The notes: a model not told the origin generated them from the sequence alone. DNA of 6,704 nt from Fidelibacterota bacterium TCS55 (GCA_905182385.1 CAJJBS010000025.1:1-6704); one strand, 5' to 3'. Counted from the first letter of the stretch, positions 1 to 6,667 are shown. Program-made: numbers and translations.

Positions 1-14
1 TCCTGTCGCCCCGA
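1..14 (+). tRNA. 3' end of a tRNA gene, probably tRNA-Pro (cut by window edge)
   Basis: The first 14 bases fit tRNA positions 60-73: T60, then CCTGT as the 3' strand of the T stem starting with the invariant C61 (2-6), CGCCCCG as the 3' acceptor strand (7-13) and discriminator A (14). The matching 5' acceptor strand would be CGGGGCG. A C1-G72 first pair with discriminator A is typical of bacterial tRNA-Pro. CCA is not encoded, since CTTTTT follows; the T run at 16-20 could end transcription. Only the tail is visible, so anticodon and identity are inferred. The alternative is a terminator: bases 5-15 can also form a tiny GTCG/CGAC hairpin before the T run. Confidence 0.55.
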
Positions 15-65
15 CTTTTTAATTACTCTCGTTTACAGATATTTACAAACAATAATCATCATTTT

Positions 66-95
66 TTCACTAACTTTTTATGTAGGATTAGTGAA
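66..95. repeat. 8-bp perfect inverted repeat upstream of ybiT-like gene
   Basis: TTCACTAA (66-73) and TTAGTGAA (88-95) are exact reverse complements separated by 14 bases. A T run before the left arm (62-67) and an A run after the right arm (99-104) could lengthen the stem imperfectly. No T run follows the repeat in either reading direction, so it is not a standard intrinsic terminator. Its place just upstream of a TATAAT box suggests an operator or a leader structure, but no known regulator site is recognised. Confidence 0.5.
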
Positions 96-106
96 TGTAA
101 AAAATT

Positions 107-112
107 TATAAT
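107..112 (+). promoter_or_regulatory. Possible -10 box for the ybiT-like gene
   Basis: A perfect TATAAT lies 126 bases before the TTG start of the ABC-F gene. The hexamer 17 bases upstream (84-89, AGGATT) does not resemble TTGACA, and no extended -10 TG is present. If used, the leader would be about 120 bases and the inverted repeat at 66-95 would overlap the -35 region. In DNA this AT-rich, TATAAT often occurs by chance, so the call is tentative. Confidence 0.3.
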
Positions 113-227
113 TTCTTATCTTTACCATTAACTAGTCTTTCATTAAACTTAGCGCTTAAATTGAGTGATTTTATTTTATTTTACTCTCTCTATTTATTTC
201 AACTATCATTTATTTAAATAACTATTT

Positions 228-231
228 AGGA
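228..231 (+). promoter_or_regulatory. Ribosome binding site that fixes the TTG start
   Basis: AGGA lies 7 bases before the TTG at 239, a normal Shine-Dalgarno distance. An in-frame TAG at 227-229 rules out any start further upstream. The next in-frame ATG is codon 44, which would remove the Walker A motif. TTG at 239 is therefore the only sensible start. Confidence 0.75.
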
Positions 232-238
232 TCTTACA

Positions 239-1822
239 TTGATAACAGCTAGCGGAATAACAGTTCAATTCGGTCAAAAACCTCTTTTTGAGGATATCTC
301 TATAACTTTTTCAAAAGGAAATGTTTATGGATTAATAGGTGCTAACGGTTCGGGTAAATCAACTTTCATGAAAGTTCTTTCAGGTGATTTAGATCCAACT
401 TCTGGAAATGTTAGTATTCAAAAAGATAGACGTGTATCAATGCTGTCTCAAGATCAATTTGCATTTGAAGAAACAAATGTTATGGATTGTGTGATGATGG
501 GGCATAAAAAATTATGGTCTATTAAAAAAGAAAGAGATCGTATTTACGCTCTTGATGAAATGACAGAAGAGGAAGGCTTAAAAGTTTCAAACTTAGAAAT
601 TGAGTTTGCAGATATGAATGGATATAGCGCAGAGTCGGATGCTGGTGAATTACTACTTGGATTAGGAATATCTATTGAAGAGCAATCTTTATTAATGAAA
701 AATGTTTCGCCAGAAAGGAAATTAAAAGTCTTACTAGCTCAAGCTTTATTTGGTGAGCCTGATGTTTTACTTTTAGATGAGCCAACTAATAATTTAGACC
801 TTGATAATATCTCATGGCTTGAAGAAACATTAAAAGATAGAGATAGCATGATGATTGTCATTTCTCATGATCGACACTTTTTAAATAACGTATGTACGCA
901 TATGGTAGATCTTGACTATGGAAAACTTCAGATTTACAATGGAAATTATGATTTTTTCATGGTTGAATCTGCATTATCTAAAACACTACTCACAAATGAG
1001 AACACTAAAAAAGAAGCTAAGATTAAAGAGTTAGAATCTTTCGTTAGAAGGTTCTCTGCGAATGCTTCTAAAGCTAAGCAGGCAACTTCTAGAGCAAATC
1101 AACTGAAAAAAATTAAACTCGATGATGTTAAAAAATCTAGCCGTGTATACCCATTTATCAAATTTGATCAAGATAAAAAAGTGTATAATTCTGCTCTCGA
1201 AGTAGAAAAATTAAATAAAAGTTTTGATACTTTAGAAGTTATTAAAAAGTTTTCTGTTAATATTGAATCTGGTGAACGAATTGCAGTTATAGGTAATAAT
1301 GGAATAGGGAAGTCCACATTGCTTCGATGTTTTATGAATGATTTAAAAATTGACTCTGGTAAAGTTACATGGAACAAAAATGTAAATATTGGATATTTTG
1401 CTCAAAACCATAATGAAGAATTCAAATATGATATTTCACTTATTGATTGGATGGCTAAATGGGGTCAGAAAGACGATGACATGCAAGTAATAAGAGGAAC
1501 CCTTGGGCGATTACTCTTTTCACAAGATCACATTGATAAATCAATTAAAGTTTTATCGGGTGGTGAAAAAAGGCGCATGATATTCGGTAAAATTATTTTA
1601 CAAAAACCAAATGTTATTGTTTTAGATGAGCCAACTAACCATCTTGATATGGAGTCGATAGAGTCTTTGAATCTAGCTTTAAGTAGATTTAAAGGGACTA
1701 TAGTCTTTGCAAGTCATGACAGAGAATTCATATCATCACTAGCAACAAGAATTATTGAAATAAAAGATGATAAAATCAGTGATTATTCATCAAATCATGA
1801 ACTTCTTCGATCTGAAGTATAA
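239..1822 (+). CDS. ybiT: ABC-F family ATPase, YbiT-like
   Basis: This is a soluble ABC protein with two nucleotide-binding domains and no membrane segment. ABC-F proteins bind the ribosomal E site and help with stalled or special translation states; the exact job of YbiT is not settled. Domain 1 has Walker A GANGSGKST (34-42), Walker B LLLDEPTNNLD (177-187, catalytic E181) and switch H210. An arm-like insertion lies near 106-143. A charged linker (about 250-320, KELESFVRRFSANASKAKQ) joins the domains. Domain 2 has Walker A GNNGIGKST (352-360), signature LSGGE (439-443), Walker B with D463-E464 and H493. The first signature is degenerate: VSPERK at 156-161 instead of LSGGQ, resembling the VAPGWK I recall in E. 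coli YbiT. Length (527 aa) matches the family (about 530). Similarity to E. coli YbiT from memory runs end to end, including the NPFI-type and DMESIESLN stretches. It starts at TTG and is transcribed alone, convergent with the next gene. Confidence 0.93.
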   Translation: MITASGITVQFGQKPLFEDISITFSKGNVYGLIGANGSGKSTFMKVLSGDLDPTSGNVSIQKDRRVSMLSQDQFAFEETNVMDCVMMGHKKLWSIKKERDRIYALDEMTEEEGLKVSNLEIEFADMNGYSAESDAGELLLGLGISIEEQSLLMKNVSPERKLKVLLAQALFGEPDVLLLDEPTNNLDLDNISWLEETLKDRDSMMIVISHDRHFLNNVCTHMVDLDYGKLQIYNGNYDFFMVESALSKTLLTNENTKKEAKIKELESFVRRFSANASKAKQATSRANQLKKIKLDDVKKSSRVYPFIKFDQDKKVYNSALEVEKLNKSFDTLEVIKKFSVNIESGERIAVIGNNGIGKSTLLRCFMNDLKIDSGKVTWNKNVNIGYFAQNHNEEFKYDISLIDWMAKWGQKDDDMQVIRGTLGRLLFSQDHIDKSIKVLSGGEKRRMIFGKIILQKPNVIVLDEPTNHLDMESIESLNLALSRFKGTIVFASHDREFISSLATRIIEIKDDKISDYSSNHELLRSEV

Positions 1823-1964
1823 AATACCATTAAAGTGAATAAACATACCTGATTAGACCCTTCTTGCTATTAAGAGAAGTTTGTAGTTACGGGCTTACGT
1901 CAGTCTTATAAGTTTATATGCAACTTTTTTTAGCTTTTATAATCTTATTTTTTACTAAATATAT
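1823..1964. other. Convergent intergenic gap with a GC-richer patch and small hairpin
   Basis: This gap lies between the stop of the ybiT-like gene and the stop of the minus-strand FKBP gene. A 6-bp stem with one G-U pair, CTTCTT (1860-1865) with GAGAAG (1874-1879), closes an 8-base loop. It sits inside about 60 bases (1847-1906) visibly richer in G and C than the other gaps. Short complementary pieces outside it (AGAC 1855-1858 with GTCT 1903-1906) could close a larger fold. T runs at 1925-1931 and 1947-1953 lie too far from the hairpin for a classic terminator. I see no open reading frame or tRNA. It may serve as a terminator region for ybiT, or be a small RNA; neither is proven. Confidence 0.3.
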
Positions 1965-2675
1965 CTAGTTAATTGGTTGTGGTGGTTCATTAATTATATT
2001 TAACATCTCAACTTGAAATATCATTACTGCCATAGGACCACCAGGTCCATCACCTTGTCCATAACCTAAATGACCAGGAATAAAAAGTTGGTAAGTACTA
2101 CCAATATTCATTAGTTGAAGACCTTGAGAAAATCCTGGTACTACACGACTTACAGGAAAAACTGCAGGTTCACCTCTATCATATGAACTATCAAATTTTG
2201 TTCCATCAATTAATTTTCCTGTATAATGAATTTCTACACTTTCATTTTCCATTGGTTTTGGCCCAGAACCTTCTTTAATAACTTTATATTGAATTCCGCT
2301 TCTATGTTCAATTACTCCGTCTATTTTTAGGTTTTCATCTAAAAATTTACCACCTTCAATAATATTAAGTTTCTCTTTATCCATTTTATACTTAGGAACA
2401 GTTATGTCGTTGTATTTTTTAATAACAGCTAATCTTTCTTTATCAGAAAGAAAGAGTTCATTCCCAGCAGTATAATCATCTATAGCTTTTGAAAGCATAT
2501 CGTGATCAATATCTTTAAATTGTTCTTCAATCCTCATTGCAACATCTAAGCCAATTGCATAACTAACAGAGTCAATATGATTCTCAAATCTTTTTATTGA
2601 CGATTCTTTGATTGAATCATCACTACATGAGATTATAAATAAACTTACTAAAAATATTAAAGTTGAATTTTTCAT
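1965..2675 (-). CDS. FKBP-type peptidyl-prolyl cis-trans isomerase, lipoprotein
   Basis: This 236-aa enzyme catalyses cis-trans isomerisation of Xaa-Pro bonds and helps envelope proteins fold. The signal peptide is MKNSTLIFLVSLFIISC, with lipobox I-I-S-C17; S18 after the cysteine, with no Asp at +2, suggests sorting to the outer membrane. Residues 30-90 match the FkpA/Mip-type N-terminal domain (SYAIGLDV near 38, an acidic helix near 64-80). The FKBP fold spans about 121-228. Expected pocket residues are Y151, F161-D162, F173, V178-V179, Y205 and F220. The position of the usual pocket Trp holds F182 (VVPGFSQG), and the loop after Y205 is glycine-rich and lacks the usual IPPN. The start is the ATG at 2675, because it gives the signal peptide at residue 1 and has AAGGA five bases upstream; a longer reading from 2726 would bury the signal behind 17 extra residues. 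It diverges from the DUF2914 gene. Confidence 0.92.
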   Translation of the reverse strand: MKNSTLIFLVSLFIISCSDDSIKESSIKRFENHIDSVSYAIGLDVAMRIEEQFKDIDHDMLSKAIDDYTAGNELFLSDKERLAVIKKYNDITVPKYKMDKEKLNIIEGGKFLDENLKIDGVIEHRSGIQYKVIKEGSGPKPMENESVEIHYTGKLIDGTKFDSSYDRGEPAVFPVSRVVPGFSQGLQLMNIGSTYQLFIPGHLGYGQGDGPGGPMAVMIFQVEMLNIINEPPQPIN

Positions 2676-2680
2676 TGTTT

Positions 2681-2685
2681 TCCTT
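2681..2685 (-). promoter_or_regulatory. Ribosome binding site of the FKBP lipoprotein gene
   Basis: On the minus strand AAGGA is followed by five bases and then ATG at 2675. This supports the shorter start, where the lipoprotein signal peptide begins, over the in-frame ATG at 2726. Confidence 0.7.
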
Positions 2686-2732
2686 AGAAATATTGGCCAA
2701 GAATATCCATAAATCAAAGCAATCAAACAATA

Positions 2733-2740
2733 ATTATAAT
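2733..2740. promoter_or_regulatory. Symmetric -10-like box between divergent genes
   Basis: ATTATAAT is a perfect palindrome, so it contains TATAAT on both strands (2735-2740 on +, 2733-2738 on -). Used rightward it would give a leader of about 45 bases before the DUF2914 start at 2792; used leftward, about 50 bases before the FKBP start at 2675. No good -35 hexamer is visible at 17 bases on either side. Given the AT richness this is a suggestion only. Confidence 0.35.
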
Positions 2741-2753
2741 AAGATCATTAAAC

Positions 2754-2772
2754 TATTCATTTAATATGAATA
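2754..2772. repeat. 7-bp inverted repeat in the divergent intergenic region
   Basis: TATTCAT (2754-2760) and ATGAATA (2766-2772) are exact reverse complements around a 5-base spacer. The 19-base size and the place between two divergent genes fit a dimeric repressor site. It would lie just downstream of a rightward start driven by the symmetric -10 box and near the -35 zone of a leftward one. AT-rich DNA makes chance repeats common, and no regulator is identified. Confidence 0.35.
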
Positions 2773-2791
2773 CAAATTAAATTATTAATCT

Positions 2792-3538
2792 ATGTTTGAT
2801 ACATTTATTTTTGATACAGCATTTTTTCAAACAACTTTTGTATTTGTTTTATTGGTCACTATTACGATTTGGCAAAAACTAAAGCAGTTTGCTGCAATAA
2901 TGTGCGGTGTATATATAATCTATTTAATTTTTTTAATTTATGATTCAACTAATATCGATAATTCAATATTAACAAATAATATTGATCCAATAATTACTAA
3001 AGATATAACTGGAATTACTTTAGAAAATGAAATAAAGACTGTTGATTCTGATAAAAGTTTAAAATCATTGAAAGCTCCAAAAGTCAATGTTAAGTTATCT
3101 GATAATAAATTTTCTCTGTTAACGAAAAATATTAGAAATAATATGAAAGATGTTTCAATTGCTCAAGCCAAAGATAATAAAGAACAAATTTTAAATAAGA
3201 ACCTTGTAAAAATAAAATATTTTAAATTGGGTAGAGATGTGAAAAATAGAGAGCTTATAAACATAGACTCAACTTTTTATGTAGAAGATGGACGAATTTA
3301 TTGTTTGACTACTATTGAAAATCAAAATAATGGTAATGTAATTTTTCATAATTGGTATCAAAATAATAAATTAATCTCTAAAATACGTATGAATATTGGT
3401 TGGTCTTATAATTGGCGAACCTGGAGTTATATCAATGTAAATAATAAACGAACAGGTGATTGGAAAATTGTAGTTACTGATTCACTTAATATAAGGTATG
3501 ATTCATTATATTTTAATATTAAAAATAATTTAGAATAA
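2792..3538 (+). CDS. Membrane-anchored DUF2914 domain protein
   Basis: This 248-aa protein has no established biochemical function. Two hydrophobic segments (about 9-27 and 33-50) are joined by a short Lys-containing loop (QKLKQ). By the positive-inside rule the loop is cytoplasmic and the remainder periplasmic. Residues 51-135 are rich in Asn, Lys, Asp and Ile and look like a flexible linker. The C-terminal part (about 138-245) fits the DUF2914 pattern: a charged start (GRDVKNRE, 147-154), then HNWY (186-189), WRTW (208-211), GDWK (222-225) and a closing V-V-T-D strand. DUF2914 is a small beta domain often found in membrane or secreted proteins. The ATG at 2792 keeps both membrane segments but has no clear Shine-Dalgarno; ATG codon 37 would cut into the second segment. 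The stop is one base before the next start, so the two genes are very likely co-translated. The family assignment rests on remembered motifs. Confidence 0.78.
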   Translation: MFDTFIFDTAFFQTTFVFVLLVTITIWQKLKQFAAIMCGVYIIYLIFLIYDSTNIDNSILTNNIDPIITKDITGITLENEIKTVDSDKSLKSLKAPKVNVKLSDNKFSLLTKNIRNNMKDVSIAQAKDNKEQILNKNLVKIKYFKLGRDVKNRELINIDSTFYVEDGRIYCLTTIENQNNGNVIFHNWYQNNKLISKIRMNIGWSYNWRTWSYINVNNKRTGDWKIVVTDSLNIRYDSLYFNIKNNLE

Positions 3539-3539
3539 C

Positions 3540-4154
3540 ATGAAATGGATAAAAGATCTTTATGATTGGGTTTTAAAATGGTCAAGTTCTAAACATGGTC
3601 CTTTGATGCTTTTCATAATGGCATTCGCAGAAGCATCTTTTTTCCCAATTCCTCCTGATATATTGTTAATTGCTCTAGCTCTTGGTTTAAGAGAAAAAGC
3701 TTTTTATTTTGCATTTATTTGTTCGGTCGGTTCAGTTTTAGGCGCTGTTTTAGGTTATTTTATTGGATCTTTCCTATGGTGGGAGGGAGTCAACGAATTT
3801 TCTTGGTTAGCTAATTTATTTTTTGATATAATACCAGGCTTCACATCTAAAATATTTTATTCAATTCAATCAAAATACGAAGTATGGAACTTTTGGATTG
3901 TCTTTACAGCTGGATTTACGCCAATTCCATTTAAAGTAATCACTATTTCAGCTGGAGCTTTTGATATCAATTTTATCTTTTTTGTTATAGCCTCTACATT
4001 AAGTCGATCTGCAAGATTTTTTCTTTTAAGCATTTTAATTTGGAAATTTGGCGAACCAATGCGTGATTTTATTGATAAATATTTTAATTTATTGGCAATC
4101 ATATTTATGATTTTACTTATTGGTAGCTTTATTTTGATTAAATATGTCATATGA
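3540..4154 (+). CDS. YqaA-family DedA/VTT-domain inner membrane protein
   Basis: This 204-aa multi-spanning membrane protein belongs to the VTT (SNARE-associated, DedA) superfamily; some DedA members move undecaprenyl phosphate or phospholipids across the membrane. The YqaA branch itself has no firm substrate. Diagnostic motifs are E31 with FFPIPPD (34-40) in the first re-entrant region, GFTPIPFK (125-132) in the second, and the Arg pair R156/R159 in STLSRSARFF. Hydrophobic stretches lie near 22-50, 56-79, 118-124, 133-151, 160-168 and 183-203. The length is normal for YqaA proteins, and both proline-rich re-entrant motifs and the arginines are intact, so the protein is probably functional. 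The ATG at 3540 follows the DUF2914 stop by one base, so translation is likely coupled. It ends 95 bases before leuS. Confidence 0.88.
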   Translation: MKWIKDLYDWVLKWSSSKHGPLMLFIMAFAEASFFPIPPDILLIALALGLREKAFYFAFICSVGSVLGAVLGYFIGSFLWWEGVNEFSWLANLFFDIIPGFTSKIFYSIQSKYEVWNFWIVFTAGFTPIPFKVITISAGAFDINFIFFVIASTLSRSARFFLLSILIWKFGEPMRDFIDKYFNLLAIIFMILLIGSFILIKYVI

Positions 4155-4181
4155 CTAACTAACTCTAGCGAATATGTAAAC

Positions 4182-4198
4182 AAACTTTATAAGTTTTT
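4182..4198 (+). terminator. Weak terminator-like hairpin before leuS
   Basis: AAACTT (4182-4187) pairs with AAGTTT (4191-4196) around a 3-base loop, and the T run continues to 4198. The stem has a single G-C pair, so it would be a weak terminator. It may partly separate the DUF2914-YqaA pair from leuS, or be chance in AT-rich DNA. I see no T-box, riboswitch or convincing promoter in the rest of the 95-base gap. Confidence 0.3.
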
Positions 4199-4249
4199 AA
4201 TAAGAATTACTATCTATTTACAAGACATTCAAATAAGTTAATATTACAA

Positions 4250-6667
4250 ATGACATACTCTCATAAAAAAATAGAACTAAAATGGCAAAATCATTGGAAT
4301 GATAATAAAATTTTTGCTGCAAGCGATAAATCTGACAAGCCTAAATATTATATTTTAGACATGTTTCCATATCCATCTGGATCTGGTTTGCATGTTGGTC
4401 ATCCGTTAGGATATATAGCTACTGATATTATTGCTCGCTATAAACGACATGAAGGACTAAATGTACTCCATCCTATGGGTTGGGATGCCTTTGGGCTACC
4501 AGCAGAGCAATATGCCATTAAAACTGGCACTCACCCTTCAATTACTACAAAAGAAAACATTGAAAATTTCCGTAGGCAAATTAAAATGCTTGGTTTCTCT
4601 TATGATTGGGATAGAGAAATAAATACTACTGATCCGGAATATGTCAAATGGACTCAGTGGATATTTCTACAGTTATATAATAAAGGATTAGCTTATGAAT
4701 CAGAAGTTCCAGTTAACTGGTGCCCTGAATTAAAAGCTGTGTTAGCAAATGAAGAAGTTGTTAATGGTAAGTCAGATATTGGAGGCCATCCGGTTTACAG
4801 AGTCCCTATGAGACAATGGATGCTAAAAATTACAAAATATGCAGATTCGCTCCTTGATGGCCTTGATGATCTTGATTGGCCAAATAGTATTAAAGAACTT
4901 CAAAGAAATTGGATAGGTAGATCAGAAGGAGCTAATGTTAATTTTAAACTACCGTTATTAAATGAATCTTTAACAGTTTTTACTACACGTCCTGATACCT
5001 TATTTGGTGCTACGTATATGGTTATAGCTCCTGAACATCCTCTAGTAGAAAAATTAGTCTCAAATGAACAAAAATCAGCTGTTAAAGAATATTCAGAAGA
5101 AGCATCTAAGAAATCTGATTTAGATCGGACTGAACTAAATAAACAAAAAACAGGTGTTTTTATCGGTGAATATGCAGTAAATCCTGTAAATAATAAAAAA
5201 ATACCAATTTGGATTTCAGACTATGTGATTATGAGTTATGGAACTGGAGCCATTATGGCTGTGCCTGGCCAAGATCAAAGAGATTATGATTTTGCAAAAA
5301 AGTTTGATCTTCCTATCGTAAGAACTGTTGATACTCCTGAAAATTTTGAAGGAGAAGCATACACTGGAAACGGACCAGCAATTAATAGTGGTTTTTTAGA
5401 TGGTTTATATATAGATGAAGCTAAAAATAAAATTATTGACTGGCTTGAAATAGAAGAAAAAGGAAAGAGGACTGTTCATTTCAAATTAAGAGATTGGTTA
5501 TTCTCAAGACAAAGATATTGGGGTGAGCCTATACCTATAATTCATATTCAAAATAAAATTAAACCTTTAGATGAAGATGAATTACCACTTTTATTACCAG
5601 AAGTTGAAAAGTATGAACCTGCTGGAACAGGAGAGTCTCCTTTAGCTAATATAAAAAATTGGGTCGAAGTTAATGATTCAAATGGTAATATTATTGGACT
5701 TAGAGAAACAAATACAATGCCTCAGTGGGCTGGATCTTGCTGGTATTTTTTAAGATATATAGACCCTAAAAATTCTTTGAAACCATGGTCGAATGATAAA
5801 GAAAAATATTGGATGCCCGTAGATTTATATGTTGGAGGAGCAGAGCACGCAGTCCTTCATTTACTTTATTCAAGATTTTGGCATCACGTATTATATGATT
5901 TAGGCCATGTCACTTATAAAGAACCATTTAAAAAACTATTCAATCAAGGTATGATTCTTGGTGAAGATGGTACTAAAATGAGTAAATCTAAAGGAAATGT
6001 TATAAATCCAGATGAAACTGTCGATATGTATGGGGCAGATTCAATGCGCTTGTATGAAATGTTTATGGGCCCATTAGATAAAGCAAAACCTTGGAATACT
6101 AAAGGACTTCAGGGTTGCTCAAGGTTTATAAATAAATTGTGGAATATTATTATTGATTCAAATGGCTTATTGTCTCATAAAGTATCTATAATTGAGGCTG
6201 ATAAAGAAACACTGAAATTATTACATCAAATGATAAAACGTGTAACTAAAAATTTAGATCAATTACATTTTAATACATGTGTTTCTGAATTCATGGTTTT
6301 TACTAATCATTTACATAGTTTGAAGCATATAAATATAAATTGTTTAAAATCATTCATAGTCTTAATAAATCCATTTGTGCCGCATTTAGCAGAAGAATTA
6401 TGGAATTCTTTAGGTCAAACTAATGAACTGTCATTTGTTAAGTGGCCAATTGTTGATAATAAATATTTGATATCAGATGAAATATCTATTGCAATTCAAA
6501 TCAATGGTAAAAGAAGATCTGAAATTTTAATACCAATTAATATATCTAAAGAGGAAGTGTTGATTAGAGTTAAATCTAATAAGATAATTATTCCATATTT
6601 ACTAGACGTTACTATAATCAAAGAAATTTATATAGAAGGGCGTATTGTTAATATAGTTGTAAAGTAA
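4250..6667 (+). CDS. leuS: Leucine--tRNA ligase (leucyl-tRNA synthetase)
   Basis: This essential cytoplasmic class Ia enzyme joins leucine to tRNA-Leu using ATP and edits mischarged residues. The nucleotide-binding core has MFPYPSGSGLHVGH with the HIGH-type motif HVGH at 48-51, and KMSKS at 576-580. The CP1 editing domain carries TTRPDT (245-250), YGTGAIMAVPG (about 330-340) and R344-D345. The place usually reading GHD reads GQD (Q341). The zinc-knuckle region has only one cysteine (NWCPE); the segment NGKSDIGGHPV replaces the other cysteines, typical of zinc-less LeuRS in FCB/PVC bacteria. WAGSCWYFLRY and VGGAEHAVLHL precede KMSKS. The anticodon-binding helices and the small C-terminal domain (about 740-805) are present, so 805 aa looks complete. 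The ATG at 4250 begins with the usual Y-x-x-x-x-I-E-x-K-W-Q pattern; no Shine-Dalgarno is visible. It may have its own promoter or be read through from the upstream pair. Confidence 0.98.
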   Translation: MTYSHKKIELKWQNHWNDNKIFAASDKSDKPKYYILDMFPYPSGSGLHVGHPLGYIATDIIARYKRHEGLNVLHPMGWDAFGLPAEQYAIKTGTHPSITTKENIENFRRQIKMLGFSYDWDREINTTDPEYVKWTQWIFLQLYNKGLAYESEVPVNWCPELKAVLANEEVVNGKSDIGGHPVYRVPMRQWMLKITKYADSLLDGLDDLDWPNSIKELQRNWIGRSEGANVNFKLPLLNESLTVFTTRPDTLFGATYMVIAPEHPLVEKLVSNEQKSAVKEYSEEASKKSDLDRTELNKQKTGVFIGEYAVNPVNNKKIPIWISDYVIMSYGTGAIMAVPGQDQRDYDFAKKFDLPIVRTVDTPENFEGEAYTGNGPAINSGFLDGLYIDEAKNKIIDWLEIEEKGKRTVHFKLRDWLFSRQRYWGEPIPIIHIQNKIKPLDEDELPLLLPEVEKYEPAGTGESPLANIKNWVEVNDSNGNIIGLRETNTMPQWAGSCWYFLRYIDPKNSLKPWSNDKEKYWMPVDLYVGGAEHAVLHLLYSRFWHHVLYDLGHVTYKEPFKKLFNQGMILGEDGTKMSKSKGNVINPDETVDMYGADSMRLYEMFMGPLDKAKPWNTKGLQGCSRFINKLWNIIIDSNGLLSHKVSIIEADKETLKLLHQMIKRVTKNLDQLHFNTCVSEFMVFTNHLHSLKHININCLKSFIVLINPFVPHLAEELWNSLGQTNELSFVKWPIVDNKYLISDEISIAIQINGKRRSEILIPINISKEEVLIRVKSNKIIIPYLLDVTIIKEIYIEGRIVNIVVK

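Noticed and set aside
15..238. Small open frames in the leader before the ybiT-like gene
   Set aside because: The ATG at 80 is followed at once by TAG, and I found no other open frame worth reporting.
1168..1377. 69-codon open frame on the minus strand inside the ybiT-like gene
   Set aside because: It lies wholly antisense to the second ATPase domain, has no recognisable motif and no homology I can recall; it is a shadow of the real gene.
1905..1912. CTTATAAG palindrome in the convergent gap
   Set aside because: It has no loop and its flanks do not pair, so it forms no hairpin, and it is too short to call a protein site.
2676..2726. Extended start for the FKBP gene, 17 residues longer
   Set aside because: The extra residues would precede a textbook lipoprotein signal peptide, and the internal ATG at 2675 has its own AAGGA.
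3866..4183. 105-codon open frame on the minus strand over the end of the YqaA-like gene
   Set aside because: It is antisense to conserved VTT-domain coding sequence and shows no plausible protein features.
4155..4249. Possible T-box or leucine-responsive leader before leuS
   Set aside because: The gap is only 95 bases and has no T-box consensus, no leader peptide with Leu codons and no strong antiterminator fold.
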